DNA from: Sacculina carcini
Lineage: Eukaryota; Arthropoda; Thecostraca; Sacculinidae
Length of the DNA stretch: 64,000 nucleotides
Reading direction: 5' to 3'
Assembly: GCA_916048095.2 (NCBI GenBank)
Contig: OU696570.1
Coordinates: forward strand, 11,053,316 to 11,117,315
Part shown: positions 10,738 to 21,319 of the stretch, in pieces
Layout: the number at the start of each line of letters is the position of its first letter
How positions within the stretch are numbered: position 1 is the first letter of the stretch
Notes under the pieces: model-generated
Told to the model about the DNA's origin: nothing
Database searches by the model: none
Seen by the model: only the letters and a program-made list of their open reading frames with translations
Translations under genes and position numbers: made by a program

Positions 10738-12477
10738 GTGGGATTAGACAATAACAACGACAACAACAACGTGTATTTGCTATAGCGCCGGTAAAAAACA
10801 AGCGCGAAAAACGGAAAATATCAATTGAGATAAAACAACAATTGTAAAGAATATGCGAGAAATGCGCAGGTAAAAGAGAGAGAAGTTACAAAACAACCAA
10901 AATGGGTAAATACCAAGCACAAGCACAAAGAGCGCAGTTCCAAAAAATCAAGTGGTATGTTCGAACAATAAAATCGACAGAGAATTATTACAGAGAACAT
11001 TCACAATATAATAAATAAAGCAGCAAGGAAGGAATTGAAGCAGTAACTGTGCTCAAGACAGGGAAAAATAAGACAACGAGGAGAATTGAAGCAATCATGA
11101 AACGGAGAAATAGTTGAAACAATACCACAGAGGCGAAAGGAGAGAGAGAGTGAGAGACGGGATCAAATGAAATGTCAAAAAGGTACAGGCGAAGCCGACG
11201 GCGGAATGACCAAAATGTAGTGGCGCGGGTGATATGAGAGGGAAGATAATTATACAAGCGAGGGGCGTAAAAGAAGAGCGATTTAGAGGACCAGGAAGAT
11301 TCGTTAGATGCACGAGAACAAGCGAGAGGAAGAGGGCGACGAGAAGGGTGTGAGTCAGTGGGAGGCAAAAGATTAGCAGGGTAGGAAGGTTGGTGAGGAT
11401 CATGCAGAAGCTTGTAAATGAGACAGCAAAGGCGAAAATGAATTCGTGGGATGATAGGAAGTCAGTGGAGTTGAAAAAGTAGGTGAGACGTGTGGCAAGA
11501 GAAGGTAGGATGAAAGACAAATCGACAAGATTGGTTGATCACACGCTGAAGGATTAAGAGATGAGAACGAGGAGCACTAAATTAAAGCGAGTTGCAGTAG
11601 TCTAACCTGGGGAAAATGAGAGTATGAACAAGAGTGATGGTGGAATTTTTATCAAGATAGGGACGTATAGGGTAGAGAGAGCGCAGAATAAGACGACAAG
11701 TGCGAGCGACAGAAGCGATATTGTCAAAGCAGGAGAGCGAAGAGACAAAGATAGAGCCGAGATTGCGAACAGCAGTTGAGATAAGAAATGGTAGAAGAGG
11801 AGGTGAAATACGAGGTGGATGGAGGACGATGAACTCAGACTTAGAAGTATTCAGGTACGGCTGCCGAGAGGCGGCCCATGAGGAAATTTCAGAAAGTATA
11901 TTAGAGAGAAAGGAGGGAGTATCAGGAGTGACAGGAATGAGGAATTGGATGTCATCGGCATATATCTTGAAAGTAATGGAATGTTTTCGAAGAACAGGGC
12001 AAAGAGAAGACATATAAAGATTAAATAATAGTGGGCCAAGGACCGAACCTTGGGGACCGCCAGATCGAAGAGGGAAGTGAGCAGAGGTAGAGGAATTGAA
12101 GTCAACTGAGTAACTACGATCAGTGAGGTAAGATTTCAAAAGAGAAAGGGCGGAAGAAGATAGACCCAAACAGGATCAGGATCACGAGTAATAATAGGGT
12201 GACTAACAAGATCAAAAGCCGAGGACAGATCAAGTAATACCAAGAGGACAGATTGACGGTAGGAGAAGTGTGAAAGGGTGTCATTACACAAGGAAATAAG
12301 TATAGTATAGTATAGATTCAGTAGAGTGAGCAGAGCGGAAACCAGATTGACACGGGTCAAGGAATTTAGAGATGTAAGGAGAGAGTTGCAATGAAATAGC
12401 GGATTCAAGGAGTTTGGAGGGAAGACTTAGGAGAGATATAGGACGGTAATTGGTGAGAGCAGCGGGATCAAGAGTAG
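10738..12477 (-). mobile_element. jockey/Rex1/CR1-like LINE, 5'-truncated
   Basis: On the minus strand a non-LTR reverse transcriptase is followed by a 3' untranslated region that ends in a GTT-rich tail near 10745-10775 (AACAACGACAACAACAACG on the plus strand). The 3' end abuts the minus-strand gypsy pol. The 5' end is cut by the LTR of the next gypsy at 12478. This gives a relative order: LINE first, gypsy LTR later. Confidence 0.82.
11110..12477 (-). pseudogene. LINE reverse transcriptase, jockey/Rex1/CR1 group (broken)
   Basis: Motifs in order are LTNYRPISLLSL, CQSGFRSAHSTES, LLVLLDLSSAFDLVSH (first catalytic Asp), RSGGPQGSVLGPLLFNLY and FKIYADDIQFLIP (catalytic Asp pair), then IFPRLDYCNSL and the C-terminal FYAPRLYNYLPSHI block. 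These are spread over at least four frames (12284-12477, 12136-12408, 11582-12169, 10988-11368), so several frameshifts have occurred. The longest open piece is 195 codons. No endonuclease remains. Placement within the jockey/CR1/Rex1 group is by motif resemblance only. Confidence 0.85.
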
Positions 12478-13043
12478 TGTAGCGACCCGCTGTCACCGGG
12501 AAGCCAGCCCGAAGGGTTATAATTGTTTTGTATATGTACCGCTAGGTGGCGCACAGACTATGCGAGGTATGATGTGGAACAATGTTTTCTTTGTCAATGT
12601 TGAATGTCTATGTTAATAATAATTCTGGCTTTGTTAAGTGTTTATATACAGCACATTTGTACATTGTAAATAAGATTGTGATATACAAATACATTTTATA
12701 TAGGAATGCGAAAAAGCCCCGGATGTTCTGTGAGCTGTTTGAACAGTGACTGGGCAACGGTCGTGGAGTGCGTATCGAGTTGTGTGTGTGTGTGTGTGTG
12801 TGTGTGCGAATAACGTTGTGCGTTGTGCAGTGAATACAGTGATACGTGTTACAGTGAAAGTGTTGTGATATCCCTCTCCTTTCGTGGGGTAATAGGTGGA
12901 CGTTAATGCTGGTAGCTCCGGCATTACCAGTATTGCATTCCGTGGATTGCCCTGCTTCAATAAAGAAAATTGCCGGGTCGCATGTCGGTGAACACAGGCC
13001 ACATTTGGCCCAAATTGAATTGGACTCAAATCCAAATTCTACA
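12478..13043 (+). mobile_element. 5' LTR of a gypsy element
   Basis: The LTR runs from TGTAGCGACCCGC to TCTACA, giving TG...CA ends and a length of about 566 bp. It is placed by the primer-binding-like CTGGTGACCCCGAC that follows directly at 13044, and by the gag that follows. A (TG)n tract sits at 12780-12806. The opening TGTAGCGACC is shared with the LTR at 63125, so the two elements may be related. The matching 3' LTR is not in the window. Confidence 0.7.
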
Positions 13044-13062
13044 CTGGTGACCCCGACAACCG
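13044..13062 (+). promoter_or_regulatory. probable primer-binding site
   Basis: CTGGTGACCCCGACAACCGG lies immediately downstream of the LTR end. The same TGGTGACCCCGA core lies at the LTR edge of the minus-strand gypsy at 30870-30887. That position is where a host tRNA 3' end would prime minus-strand DNA. I do not name the tRNA. Confidence 0.6.
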
Positions 13063-13064
13063 GC

Positions 13065-14048
13065 ATGCTAGAACCCGGAGGCACGACACCACAGTCTCCC
13101 GACGGTAATGTGGATCTCACAACCACAGCCAAGCCGTTGACGACTTTCCGGCTACTACCGTTCTGCGCTGACGAGCCCGAATTGTGGCTCACACAAGTGG
13201 AGTTCGCGTTCGACGTATCCGGTATCGACGATGGCCGCAGCCGTCTCAAAATGCTCGCGGCGAACCTTCCGATGCCGGTCGCGGTCCAAGTTAAGGACAT
13301 CATCAGCCGACAGACTGCGACATTCACCGAACTCTGCGAAGCACTCCGTTCACGACTGGCTACCTCTCGTGCATCAAAACTCGAAGCACTGCTGCGACAT
13401 CAACAGTTAGGTGATCAGCGACCATCGCAACTGTTGCGCAGCATGCGCAACGAAGTGACAGCGGCAGGAGATCCTGGAGACACCGGACTTCTGCGAACGC
13501 TATTTGTCCAGCGATTGACACACACAATCCGCACCGCACTGTCTCTCCTTCCAGAGAACAGTGACTTGGACGTGTTGGCTACCGCCGCTGATCGCTTTGC
13601 TCAAGCAACTGCCAATCAATCGGCTACAGTCTGGCCAGAAGTGGCAGCGATTCGGAAAGTAGAGCACGCTGCATCAGCTCCTACAGCACCAACAGTGTCC
13701 CACACGGAATTTTCTCAGCTGATGGCGAAAATGACGGAGCGAACATCAGCGAACTGCAGCTCTCAAGGAGTCACGCAGCCGAAAGTCGCTCTCGCCTGCC
13801 ACAGCGGAACCGCTCGTTGTCTCGTCGAAACTCCAGACCGAGCCAAAACCAGGCGCGCAGTGACGAAAATCGTGCTTGTCGCTTCCACCGCAGATTTGGC
13901 TCATCAGCTTACAGATGCGAGCTTCCGTGTACTTGGACTGCTACAGCCAACTCGGAAAACTGATGAGCCTGCGGCGCAGCGCACCAGCGTCGACGGGCGA
14001 AATTCACAAACCGGTGCTTCTCTTCTTTGTGCAAGACAGCATAAATAG
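13065..14048 (+). pseudogene. Ty3/gypsy Gag, frameshifted
   Basis: The first ATG after the primer-binding site is at 13065 and opens a 327-codon frame. It has the gypsy Gag pattern: a Pro-rich start, then LPFCADEPELWLTQVEFAF and repeated short helices (LRSRLATSRASKLEALL, QLLRSMRNEVTAAGD). Gag packages element RNA into particles. The frame drifts after about codon 240, where normal spacing to the zinc knuckle and protease is lost. A +1 shift near 13850-13900 leads into the protease fragment. It is directly preceded by an LTR, which supports the identity. Confidence 0.8.
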
Positions 14049-14100
14049 ACGACACTTCTTAGTGGACACCGGTGCCCAGGTGAACGGCAACTTGAAGATT
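13990..14100 (+). pseudogene. retroviral-type aspartic protease fragment
   Basis: In the frame opened at 13876 the sequence reads GEIHKPVLLFFVQDS and then RRHFLVDTGAQVN, with the protease catalytic DTGA. The match to gypsy protease stops within a few residues, so the element is truncated at about 14095 and its RT and integrase are missing. Confidence 0.75.
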
Positions 14101-14470
14101 GACGCCAGCGCATACCGGAGGTACCACCAAAGAAGAGCGCAGCAGTCACTGCAGCAGTCACCCACCACACAAAGGCGATCGTGGGACGACAGCCAACTGC
14201 AAAAACGAATGCGGTGCGAGTGTGGCAAGATAACTCCCCAGTTCGGTCGCGTACGGGGTAAGATTAAAGAGTTTAAGTCGTGTCTTGAGTGCTAGAGGAA
14301 AAAACGATCATCAACACACAGAGAGCAGACCGGTATCCCAGCAGGCGTCTGCTTCCTGCACGCAGATGGGTTTCATTCAGGTCCCACCTCGTTAAAGACT
14401 CGAAGGCGGACAAATAAATCAGCCCGGGCAGCATACTGCAGTGAAGCATCGGTCAGCGAGAATCGGCCTC
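14100..14470. other. gypsy-to-gypsy junction, poorly assigned
   Basis: An open stretch in the 13876 frame ends with Cys-rich text (MRCECGKITPQFGRV) that could be a decayed Gag zinc knuckle of the following element. Nothing firmer can be read. Confidence 0.35.
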
Positions 14471-14472
14471 AA

Positions 14473-16060
14473 CCACAATTGATTGTGGATGTTTGCATTG
14501 ACACAGAAACGTACACCAAAATGCAAGTATCACCTCCACCAAAAAGGTCTGCAAGAATTACGGCCATAGCTGACTCTGGCGCACAAACGCGCCTGATGGG
14601 GCGGTGCCTGCTGTGGAGATTCGGGTTAGGCCGACATCAACTATCGCCAGCTGACAAGCGCATCGTGGCCAACAACAGCCAGGAGATCAACGTGCTCGGG
14701 TCACTTCACGTGAAAATTCCCGGGCAGAGCGCCAAGGGTCAACAGATGCATACATTCGCCACAGTGTATGTGACCAACACCACAGGGAAGTTCTACCAGA
14801 GCCGTGATGCGCTAGAAGGCCTTGGGGTCATCGCATACGATTTAACTCGCATAGGTGCTGCTCCGATGATGTGCCAAAACAGCACAGTTTTTATCGAGCA
14901 GGCTACTACGGCATCATGCGGTTGCCCATGACGTACGCCACCACCAGAGCGGCCAGAGAAACTTCCCGTAACGCCCTTTCTCTCGCGAGTAGCGGACATG
15001 AAAGCGTGGCTGTTGGAGCGGTACGCATCGTCAACGTTTAATATCTGCCCGCATCAACCGCTTCCAGTCATGACAGGGCCGCCTATGGAAATACGGGTGG
15101 ACCCTGACGCGAAGGCATTGGTGACACGAAGACCACCAAGCGTGTCCGTACACTGGCAAAAGGAGGTCGCCGACCAGCTGGAGAGGGACGTGGCGCTGGG
15201 AGTCATCGAGCGTGTTCCACCAAATACGCCTGTAACATGGCTGCATAACATGGTGCTGACGCCCAACATGGACGGTACTCCCAGGAGGACGGTCAACCTG
15301 CAGCCCCTCAACAAACATAGCGTGCGGGAGACTCATCACACAGTGCCACCAAGCAAACAAGCCAAGGCGGTGCCACCGATGACTATAAAATCAGTCACCG
15401 ACGCGTGGAATGGCATTCATGCGATCGAGATAAGGCCCGAAGATTGCCACAAGACCACATTCCTCACGGAACAAGGAAGATTCCGGTACAGACGAGCACC
15501 AATGGGGTTCCTTGTGTCACAAGATGCCTACAGTGCCATACAGTGTATACTCAGCGGTATGACACGATCATTACCGATGTCCCCAGAAAAACCAAATGCG
15601 TAGACGACACACTGCTCTGGGACACAGACTTGGCTACACACTGGTGGCGGATTATCGACTATTTACACTTGACAGGAAAGAATGGTGTAATCCTGAACCC
15701 GAAATTTTTTCAATTTTTGAAAAAAGAAGTGCACTTCGCGGGGTTTCAGATCACATCCAGCCAGATAAAGCCACTTCCGAAGTATCTGAACGCGATCTCA
15801 TCATTCCCGACACCGGCTAACATCACTGACATCCGTGCATGGTTCGGGTTGGTAAATCAGGTATCGCATTACGGCAGATCGTCCGGCTTTATAGAGCCGT
15901 TCAAGCCCTTTCTCAGCCCCAGAGTGGCTTTCAGATGGGAGGCCGACCTCGATAAAACTTTTAATCAGTCTAAAGAGGCCATCATCAAGGAGATAGAGAA
16001 CGGCGTGGAAATCCTTGACCCTCAGAGGACTACCTGCCCGGACACAAGAGACGACTCGCC
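14473..16060 (+). pseudogene. divergent Ty3/gypsy-like protease and reverse transcriptase remnant
   Basis: The protease has TAIADSGAQTRLMG (DSGA catalytic triplet). After a stop at 14930 comes an RT whose motifs are unlike its gypsy neighbours: RRTVNLQPLNKH, TDAWNGIHAIEI, FRYRRAPMGFLVS, then the Asp pair in KCVDDTLLWDTD, ILNPKFFQFLKKEVHFAG and the thumb IRAWFGLVNQVSHY. The family that reads this way has Val-Asp-Asp rather than Tyr-x-Asp-Asp. The RT frame changes near 15560 (15405-16340 frame takes over). The match ends at the start of RNase H (EILDPQRTTC). LTRs, RNase H and integrase are absent. Confidence 0.82.
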
Positions 16061-17314
16061 ACAAGATTCAGCCGCCGCAGACAAACCCCTCACGTCAGAT
16101 TCAAAAATAACCTCCTTCAAAAAAGGTCAATTTCTGTTTGCAGTTCTGAAGGAAGAAAATACACCAGTCCCTCTTTTCTATCCTCTTTCCGAGTGGGTAC
16201 TCTTTTGCCACCCTCTCTCCGATCTGGTACCATTTTTACAACAAACCACCAAAAGTGACTTACCATTATTTGGCCAACATCGCAAAAAGGAGCATAACCA
16301 TCAAAATGCAATTTATAGTAGAAAGCTAATGCAAAAATGAAATACACTAAGGACAAATGCAATATTTTTTATTAATGGTCGCAATAATGTTCTTTATATT
16401 GTTTCAATTGAATTTTTTATCAAATAGCACGTACAGTAGCTTGTATATTAGTGTGATCGTTAACACTGCATGTGTGAATGCACCCCGTCCTCCCATATTT
16501 AGCACCCTGTGCTCACAGTCTTATAAATGTCAAACGTGGGAAAATGGCGGCATCTCACGCCCTCAAAATCACGTGCTAACTCCTGTCCAAGTAAATGCGT
16601 ACTGTCAAGTGCTACAGTGCAGGGTCTGGTATAGAGAGCTCACACATCGTACTATCCCACGCTCCAAACATCTCACGACACCCTCCAGTTCGTGGACATT
16701 TCCTAAAATGGAATGACGCTATCCTGCGTACCCAAAAACGTATAAATATTGAGTAGCACAGATATTAAGGTGAATATCAATTGCTAAATCCTAACAGCAG
16801 AAACTTTGACATTTCTTGATCTTCATACCTAATATTCCATCTTTTTTCCTATTTTATCCTCGTATATACCGTTTTTGTGCCTCTTATCTGCAAAAAGTCA
16901 CCAAACGTCGTGGGAAACTTACCTAATAACAAGAAAAATAACAAAAGGTAGCCTGACGATAACAAAGTAACCTAAAAGTAAAAAAAGTAACCTAACGATG
17001 AAAAAGTAACTTTTGGTAACCTAATAACTTATTCAGTAATTATAGTACACAACTTTTTCATGCAGTTTTAGGTAGCTTAAGGAAAAGTGACCTTTAGGTG
17101 AAAAAGTAACTTTATTAACTTTTGACAGCCCTAGTTATTATGCGCCAGCAGTGGGATGGATAACACTGGTCAAAACGATTTTTCTGGCAAAAGGTTTTCA
17201 AACAAATTCTGACTTAATTTGGGCTACTGATTACGAAAATGAACACCAATTTTTTTATCACATCAGGATTTTGAGATATATCAGTATCTATTTTTATGAA
17301 AATTACTCATCAGT
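16061..17314. other. AT-rich non-coding stretch with a transposon-like end
   Basis: No coding motif. From about 16900 the text is full of short repeated AAGTAACCT/AAAAAGTAAC words, typical of subterminal repeats. They lead to AACTTTTGACAGCCCT at 17117-17132. The reverse complement of that word, AGGGCTGTCAAAAGT, occurs at 17315-17329. The two are TIR-like but in a right-end then left-end order, with 180 bp between. Confidence 0.45.
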
Positions 17315-18333
17315 AGGGCTGTCAAAAGTAAATAAACTTTATTTTTCATATTTTTTCATTTATAAAGATTTCATACTTTTTCATTAATAAAGTTACTCCA
17401 ATGAGCTGTTAAGCATTTCAGGTCACCAGCACATCCCAGCTTAGTAATGCCAAAAGGAGGTTGTAATAGCTGTTTACGTTGAATTTTTGATTGGCAAACC
17501 ATGCTTCTTGCCAGCTGTTGGCAATGAAACTCAGCGCTTGTTGCAACTTGATACGCCACGATGGAAGGTGGAAATATGCAATCAACGCATTTATAACCCT
17601 GTAATAGATAGCCTTTGAATTCCAGCGGACACTGTTTAACGAAGGCAGTTTTCGTCATTTGGTATTAGGAAATGAAGCGTGTTTTAATGCTGGAACGCCT
17701 GACATAGTTCATACAGGAACTTGAAACCATCTCTCCATACATGGTGTTCATGTATTTGTATTTCAGCATCCGCCTTGTACTCGCTTTGTTGGTTAGTCTA
17801 ATTTTCGGACAATTTATCGACGAACTTGTAGTTCTCACTCGGTTTGGTGGTATTTTCAGAAGCACAGGAGTCAAGCACATGCTTCAGTATTCTCTCTAAC
17901 ATGTGATGCTAACATCCAATGTATTGACGCATGCCTAGGTCCTTTCCAAGATATCCCTTTGAATTTCTGCAGCAACACCATTTGATCGTCCAGTGTTTAC
18001 TGGGGGTGTGTCGCATGGGATCATCTTTATGCTTGACCAACAATCATATTCATCAATCGTTTCATCCATTGCGTCATATATGTCCTTTGAGGATCCACTT
18101 TTGCACCGTGCAACACCCAGTCTTAAATATCTAGCTACACTTTTCAAGCAAAGCACTTGGTATTCTTGTTTCAATATTCTCCCATCAAAGTGCAGACGTA
18201 AATATTTATCTTGCTTCGAAAACGGCTTAATTTCATCTTCTTTTTTGTGCGAGTGTAATAACTCCTCGCCTGATATGCCTGATTGTGTAGGCGCTGCAAG
18301 AAGCACTGGAGATGCTTTGTTCTGGTGACTCAC
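17315..18333 (-). pseudogene. degenerate DNA-transposon-associated ORF, family uncertain
   Basis: On the minus strand an open frame at 17935-18333 reads YLRLHFDGRIL, YDAMDETIDEYDCW and CDTPPVNTGRSNGVAAEIQR. Further degraded text continues leftwards in other frames through 17665-17880 to about 17370. The CDTxxVNTGRxNG block resembles a conserved block in uncharacterised transposon-borne proteins of invertebrates; I recall the pattern but cannot name the family. Subterminal repeats and a TIR-like word (17315-17329) lie at its 3' side. Many stops and frame changes make it non-functional. Confidence 0.5.
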
Positions 18334-18944
18334 TAACTTTGTGACCTGTTAAGTGGCTGATCGTTTTTATAATGGAGTTTCACCTGATGACCGCCAGACA
18401 GCACATCCGATAACCATCAAGTATGAAAATCACTAGAGCAGACAATCAGAGTGTATTGCATTATCCAAATTTCCTTTGTAGACAGGCACACAATGCTTCT
18501 CTACAAAGGTTTATATCTTGTGCGCTTGTAATCACTTACCTTAATTTTACATGAGAATCTATTCCTGAAACTTATATTTTTTGCAATATATTATCTCCGC
18601 TACTAGAAAAAATATAGTTTCTAAATAGATGTTTTATATGACAAAATGCAAAGAAAAAGCAGCATTGTTCATTGGAATTCATTCACGATTAGAACTCGGT
18701 AGCTATGGTGGAATTGGTGGGGAATTTTTCACCAAAAACACAAATAATTGTGATTTTTATTACAGTTTTCTGCTTTCATGACTAAGCTGCATGTTTTGCG
18801 TGTTCGCAGCATTCTCTTGCGCGTATCTGTTTATTGAAGTCTACATGCATTGTCGGTGTTTTCATGTCGTGTCTACGGTGGCATACGCATGCAAATTCAT
18901 TTTGTTGGTCGCTTGCACAATGTCATTCTAGCTGTGTGTGTGTG
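18334..18944. other. no recognisable feature
   Basis: AT-rich text without motif, repeat or paired terminus. It ends at the inner edge of the right inverted-repeat arm. Confidence 0.5.
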
Positions 18945-19776
18945 TCTCACAAGATCTGCACAAGATCTGTGTGTATGTGTGTGTGTGTGTGTGTAAGTGT
19001 CTGTTCGCATATATGTGTGTGTGTGGTTAAGATGAGTGTTGCTTGCACATACTTGAAGATGTATGCTCTCGTAAAAAGTGTACATTGTCTTTTGTGATGT
19101 ATGCTTTCGAGGGTACAATGTGTGTGTCAGTGTGTGTGTCCGTGTGTGTGTGTGAGTGCACGTGCGTAGGTGTTTAGCTGCGCTATGGCTTTCTCGTGCA
19201 TCTCTGGACGTATATCTGTGTGCATGCGCGTACATATCTACCTTTCACCTGGCTAATTAGTGTTGGCTTACTGAAACTGCTTTCATTAGATGCACCGTTT
19301 CACCGCGTGTGCTTGTGTGTCCTTGCATATTTGTTTTTGAAACTTCGTTATGCTTATTGTTATTTTTACGATGTTACTTTTAGTTTGGCGGTTGTTGATC
19401 TGTGTTCTCCGCTGCTCAATACGGGTGCAGACTTCAAGCGTAGTCTAGAGTGGGTAACATATAAAAGGGGTTGAGAATCATTAGCCAAACAGCATGTGGA
19501 TTTCTCCGTGATAAATCTGATGCATCTGTATGTTTCATGGTTCTGTGCGTGTGTGTGTGTGTGTGTGTGTATGTATGCGTGTATGCTGCCTTGCCACATA
19601 CTCAGGCTGTCTGAGCTATTCAAACGCCGTGCTTGAATATGTGTCGGCACTAATGACAATTAGAAGTCGGCGCTGATTCATATATATATATATATATATA
19701 TATACAGGATACACTCAAATATACACTCAAATACACTCAAATTACAGATACACTCAAATTATATTACAGAAACACT

Positions 19777-20367
19777 ATGAGCTCAAATCACAAACAAGAC
19801 GAGACTGCACTTCAGAAAATCATTAGGAAACACGTTACTCCATGTCAACCAGAAACAAAAATTAAACTAGTCATTTACTACAAAACTCGAAAAACATACC
19901 AGTCGATTGTCAAGAATAGCTGCCTACCAAGGACCGAAGAGACGCAAAAAGTGAACGTCGTGTATTCACATAAATGCCAAACTGGAGACTGCAGTCTCCG
20001 TAATTCTGAATACATCGGCCACACAACAACAACTTTGCACAAGCGACTCACTGCTCACTTGCACGACGGCGCTATTTTTCGGCACTACGCGCAAGAGCAT
20101 AAGATCAAGCTCAACAGAACAATCCTCACTGACAATACATCCGTCATTTGCCAGGAGCATAACATCAGAAAGCTCAAAATGATAGAGGCAGTGTTGATTT
20201 GTACGCGGAAACCAACTATAAACGTCCAACAACAGCCTGACGTAATTCTTCCATCTATTAGACAGCAAAATAACATCAACAACCAACAGAGAAGCGCATC
20301 ACAACATCCTGCACCTAGCCAGAATTTATCTACATCAAACGGCAGTGCAAATGTGCACTGGGCATGA
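19777..20367 (+). CDS. Penelope-like GIY-YIG endonuclease domain (C-terminal pol fragment)
   Basis: A 196-codon open frame. The linker IYYKTRKTYQSIVKNSC is followed by a GIY-YIG nuclease: VVYSHKCQTGDC in place of the GIY strand, then EYIGHTTTTLHKRLTAHLHDG with YIG and the conserved Arg, a His-rich segment (FRHYAQEHKI), and the catalytic Glu in KMIEAVLICTRKPTIN. In Penelope-like elements this domain nicks DNA for target-primed reverse transcription. The RT that should precede it is absent, so the start at 19777 is only the first ATG after the truncation. The domain itself shows no stop and looks intact. Tail residues are Gln/Asn/Ser-rich. Confidence 0.85.
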   Translation: MSSNHKQDETALQKIIRKHVTPCQPETKIKLVIYYKTRKTYQSIVKNSCLPRTEETQKVNVVYSHKCQTGDCSLRNSEYIGHTTTTLHKRLTAHLHDGAIFRHYAQEHKIKLNRTILTDNTSVICQEHNIRKLKMIEAVLICTRKPTINVQQQPDVILPSIRQQNNINNQQRSASQHPAPSQNLSTSNGSANVHWA

Positions 20368-20474
20368 ATTTTATATACTTTTATATTGGAATTTTCTAGA
20401 GTATTTAACGTCTCATTCAAATTTGATTTTCAGTTTAGTGTATATTTATTTACGATTGTTATGTGTATATATAT

Positions 20475-20516
20475 GCCCCTGAAGATGACATTAATATATG
20501 TCGAAAGGTGCCTCGG
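20475..20516 (+). ncRNA. hammerhead-ribozyme-like relic in the Penelope junction
   Basis: CCCCTGAAGATGACATTAAT is followed by ATATGTCGAAAGGTGCC. This has CUGANGA, a GACAT/ATGTC stem and GAAA, the order seen in hammerhead cores that Penelope-like elements carry between tandem copies. One base (T) between CUGANGA and the stem is unpaired, and I cannot place a clean helix III with a UH cleavage site. It is a weak or degenerate candidate. Confidence 0.3.
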
Positions 20517-20522
20517 GCAAAA

Positions 20523-20666
20523 ATGAGTTTTTCGGTACTACTGGGAAAGCTCTCTGAGAACCAGAAGAAGCTGGTGAGACGTATAGAGAAATGTACATAC
20601 AAAAGAAACAACACAAAAAATGCTGTAGAATTTAACAGAGCATGCATTACAAATGGCCTACTTCCA

Positions 20667-20671
<5 letters not shown>
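20523..20671 (+). pseudogene. Penelope-like ORF N-terminus, truncated
   Basis: The frame reads MSFSVLLGKLSENQKKL then EKCTYKRNNTKNAVEF and CITNGLLPRY, and runs into (TA)n at 20671. The basic helix followed by a Cys/Asn-x-(I/L)-(T/I)-P-(K/R) block resembles the N-terminus of Penelope-like RT proteins. It lies just after the end of the endonuclease frame, fitting a second copy in tandem. Confidence 0.6.
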
Positions 20672-20726
<55 letters not shown>

Positions 20727-21012
20727 ATATGTATGTGTGTGCGTGTGTCAGTGTACTGGTTGTGCGCGCGTGTTGTTTTTGCGAAACCACTTCCATGTGT
20801 CAATGGCATTGTTGCCACCTGTTACCTCGACAACTACTTCCACAAGTGTGAGTATGTGTGTGTGTGTGTGCGTGTGTGCGTGTGTGTATGTGTTGTCTGG
20901 CCGACTAGACGACTTTCTGATATGACGAGGGTGTATGTTAGCGAGCGCATGCTATCGAATTATCGGCGCTTCGTTGGTGATGGGCAGGGGACCCATGGCC
21001 GTCCGTTTAGAC

Positions 21013-21319
21013 CAGTGGTTCTTAATCTTATTGGAGCTACTGAACCCCACAAGTTCCATACATGCATTTATCTAACCCTCATTGCCTGTATTATAAGAAA
21101 AATCACAAATCACGTACGATCAAGACAGTCACACAATTAGGCTACTACTGAGTGGACCGAGTTGCTTGCAGCACAGCTATCAAGTGATGTGACGTGATTA
21201 GCTGCAGCCAATGATGGCCAAGCAGATTTTGACGCCACGAATCAGACGAATGGGCGAGCCAAATCGCCCAAGACTCACGAGCCCCTTGGATTCCATCGGA
21301 GCCAGGATAAGAACCACTG
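21013..21319. mobile_element. non-autonomous hAT-type element (307 bp)
   Basis: The element starts CAGTGGTTCTTAATCTTA and ends GGATAAGAACCACTG, giving inverted termini of about 14 bp. It is flanked by GTTTAGAC (21005-21012) and GTTTTGAC (21320-21327), an 8-bp target duplication with one mismatch, the length typical of hAT transposons. No coding capacity. Confidence 0.85.

Larger units (their letters stand above)
19704..20671 (+). mobile_element. Penelope-like element, partial tandem copy
   Basis: The insert is flanked on both sides by (TA)n. It holds the 3' part of one copy (endonuclease ORF, 19777-20367), a junction region (20368-20522), and then the 5' part of a second copy whose frame begins at about 20523 and is cut off by (TA)n at 20671. 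A 3'-then-5' order is the known head-to-tail arrangement of Penelope-like elements. Reverse transcriptase core motifs are missing. Confidence 0.8.
18945..20973. repeat. right arm of the large inverted repeat
   Basis: Inverted copy of 1024-2215, divergent by scattered substitutions and microsatellite lengths. It is longer than the left arm because a Penelope-like fragment of about 970 bp (19704-20671) sits in its (TA)n tract. The left arm has a 40-bp inverted duplication at the equivalent place instead. (TG)n tracts lie at 18962-18994, 19542-19574 and 20852-20895. Confidence 0.85.

Noticed and set aside
11700-12017. Plus-strand gene of 105 codons
   Set aside because: It is the antisense shadow of the LINE reverse transcriptase.
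12634-13327. Minus-strand gene of 239 codons
   Set aside because: It crosses the LTR and the (TG)n tract and is antisense to Gag.
19704-20671. Terminon-like giant Penelope composite
   Set aside because: Only one endonuclease fragment and a short N-terminal piece are present, with no attached accessory genes.
1024-20973. Polinton/Maverick or other giant DNA transposon
   Set aside because: No protein-primed polymerase, capsid, ATPase or dedicated integrase set lies inside; the contents are ordinary nested retrotransposons.
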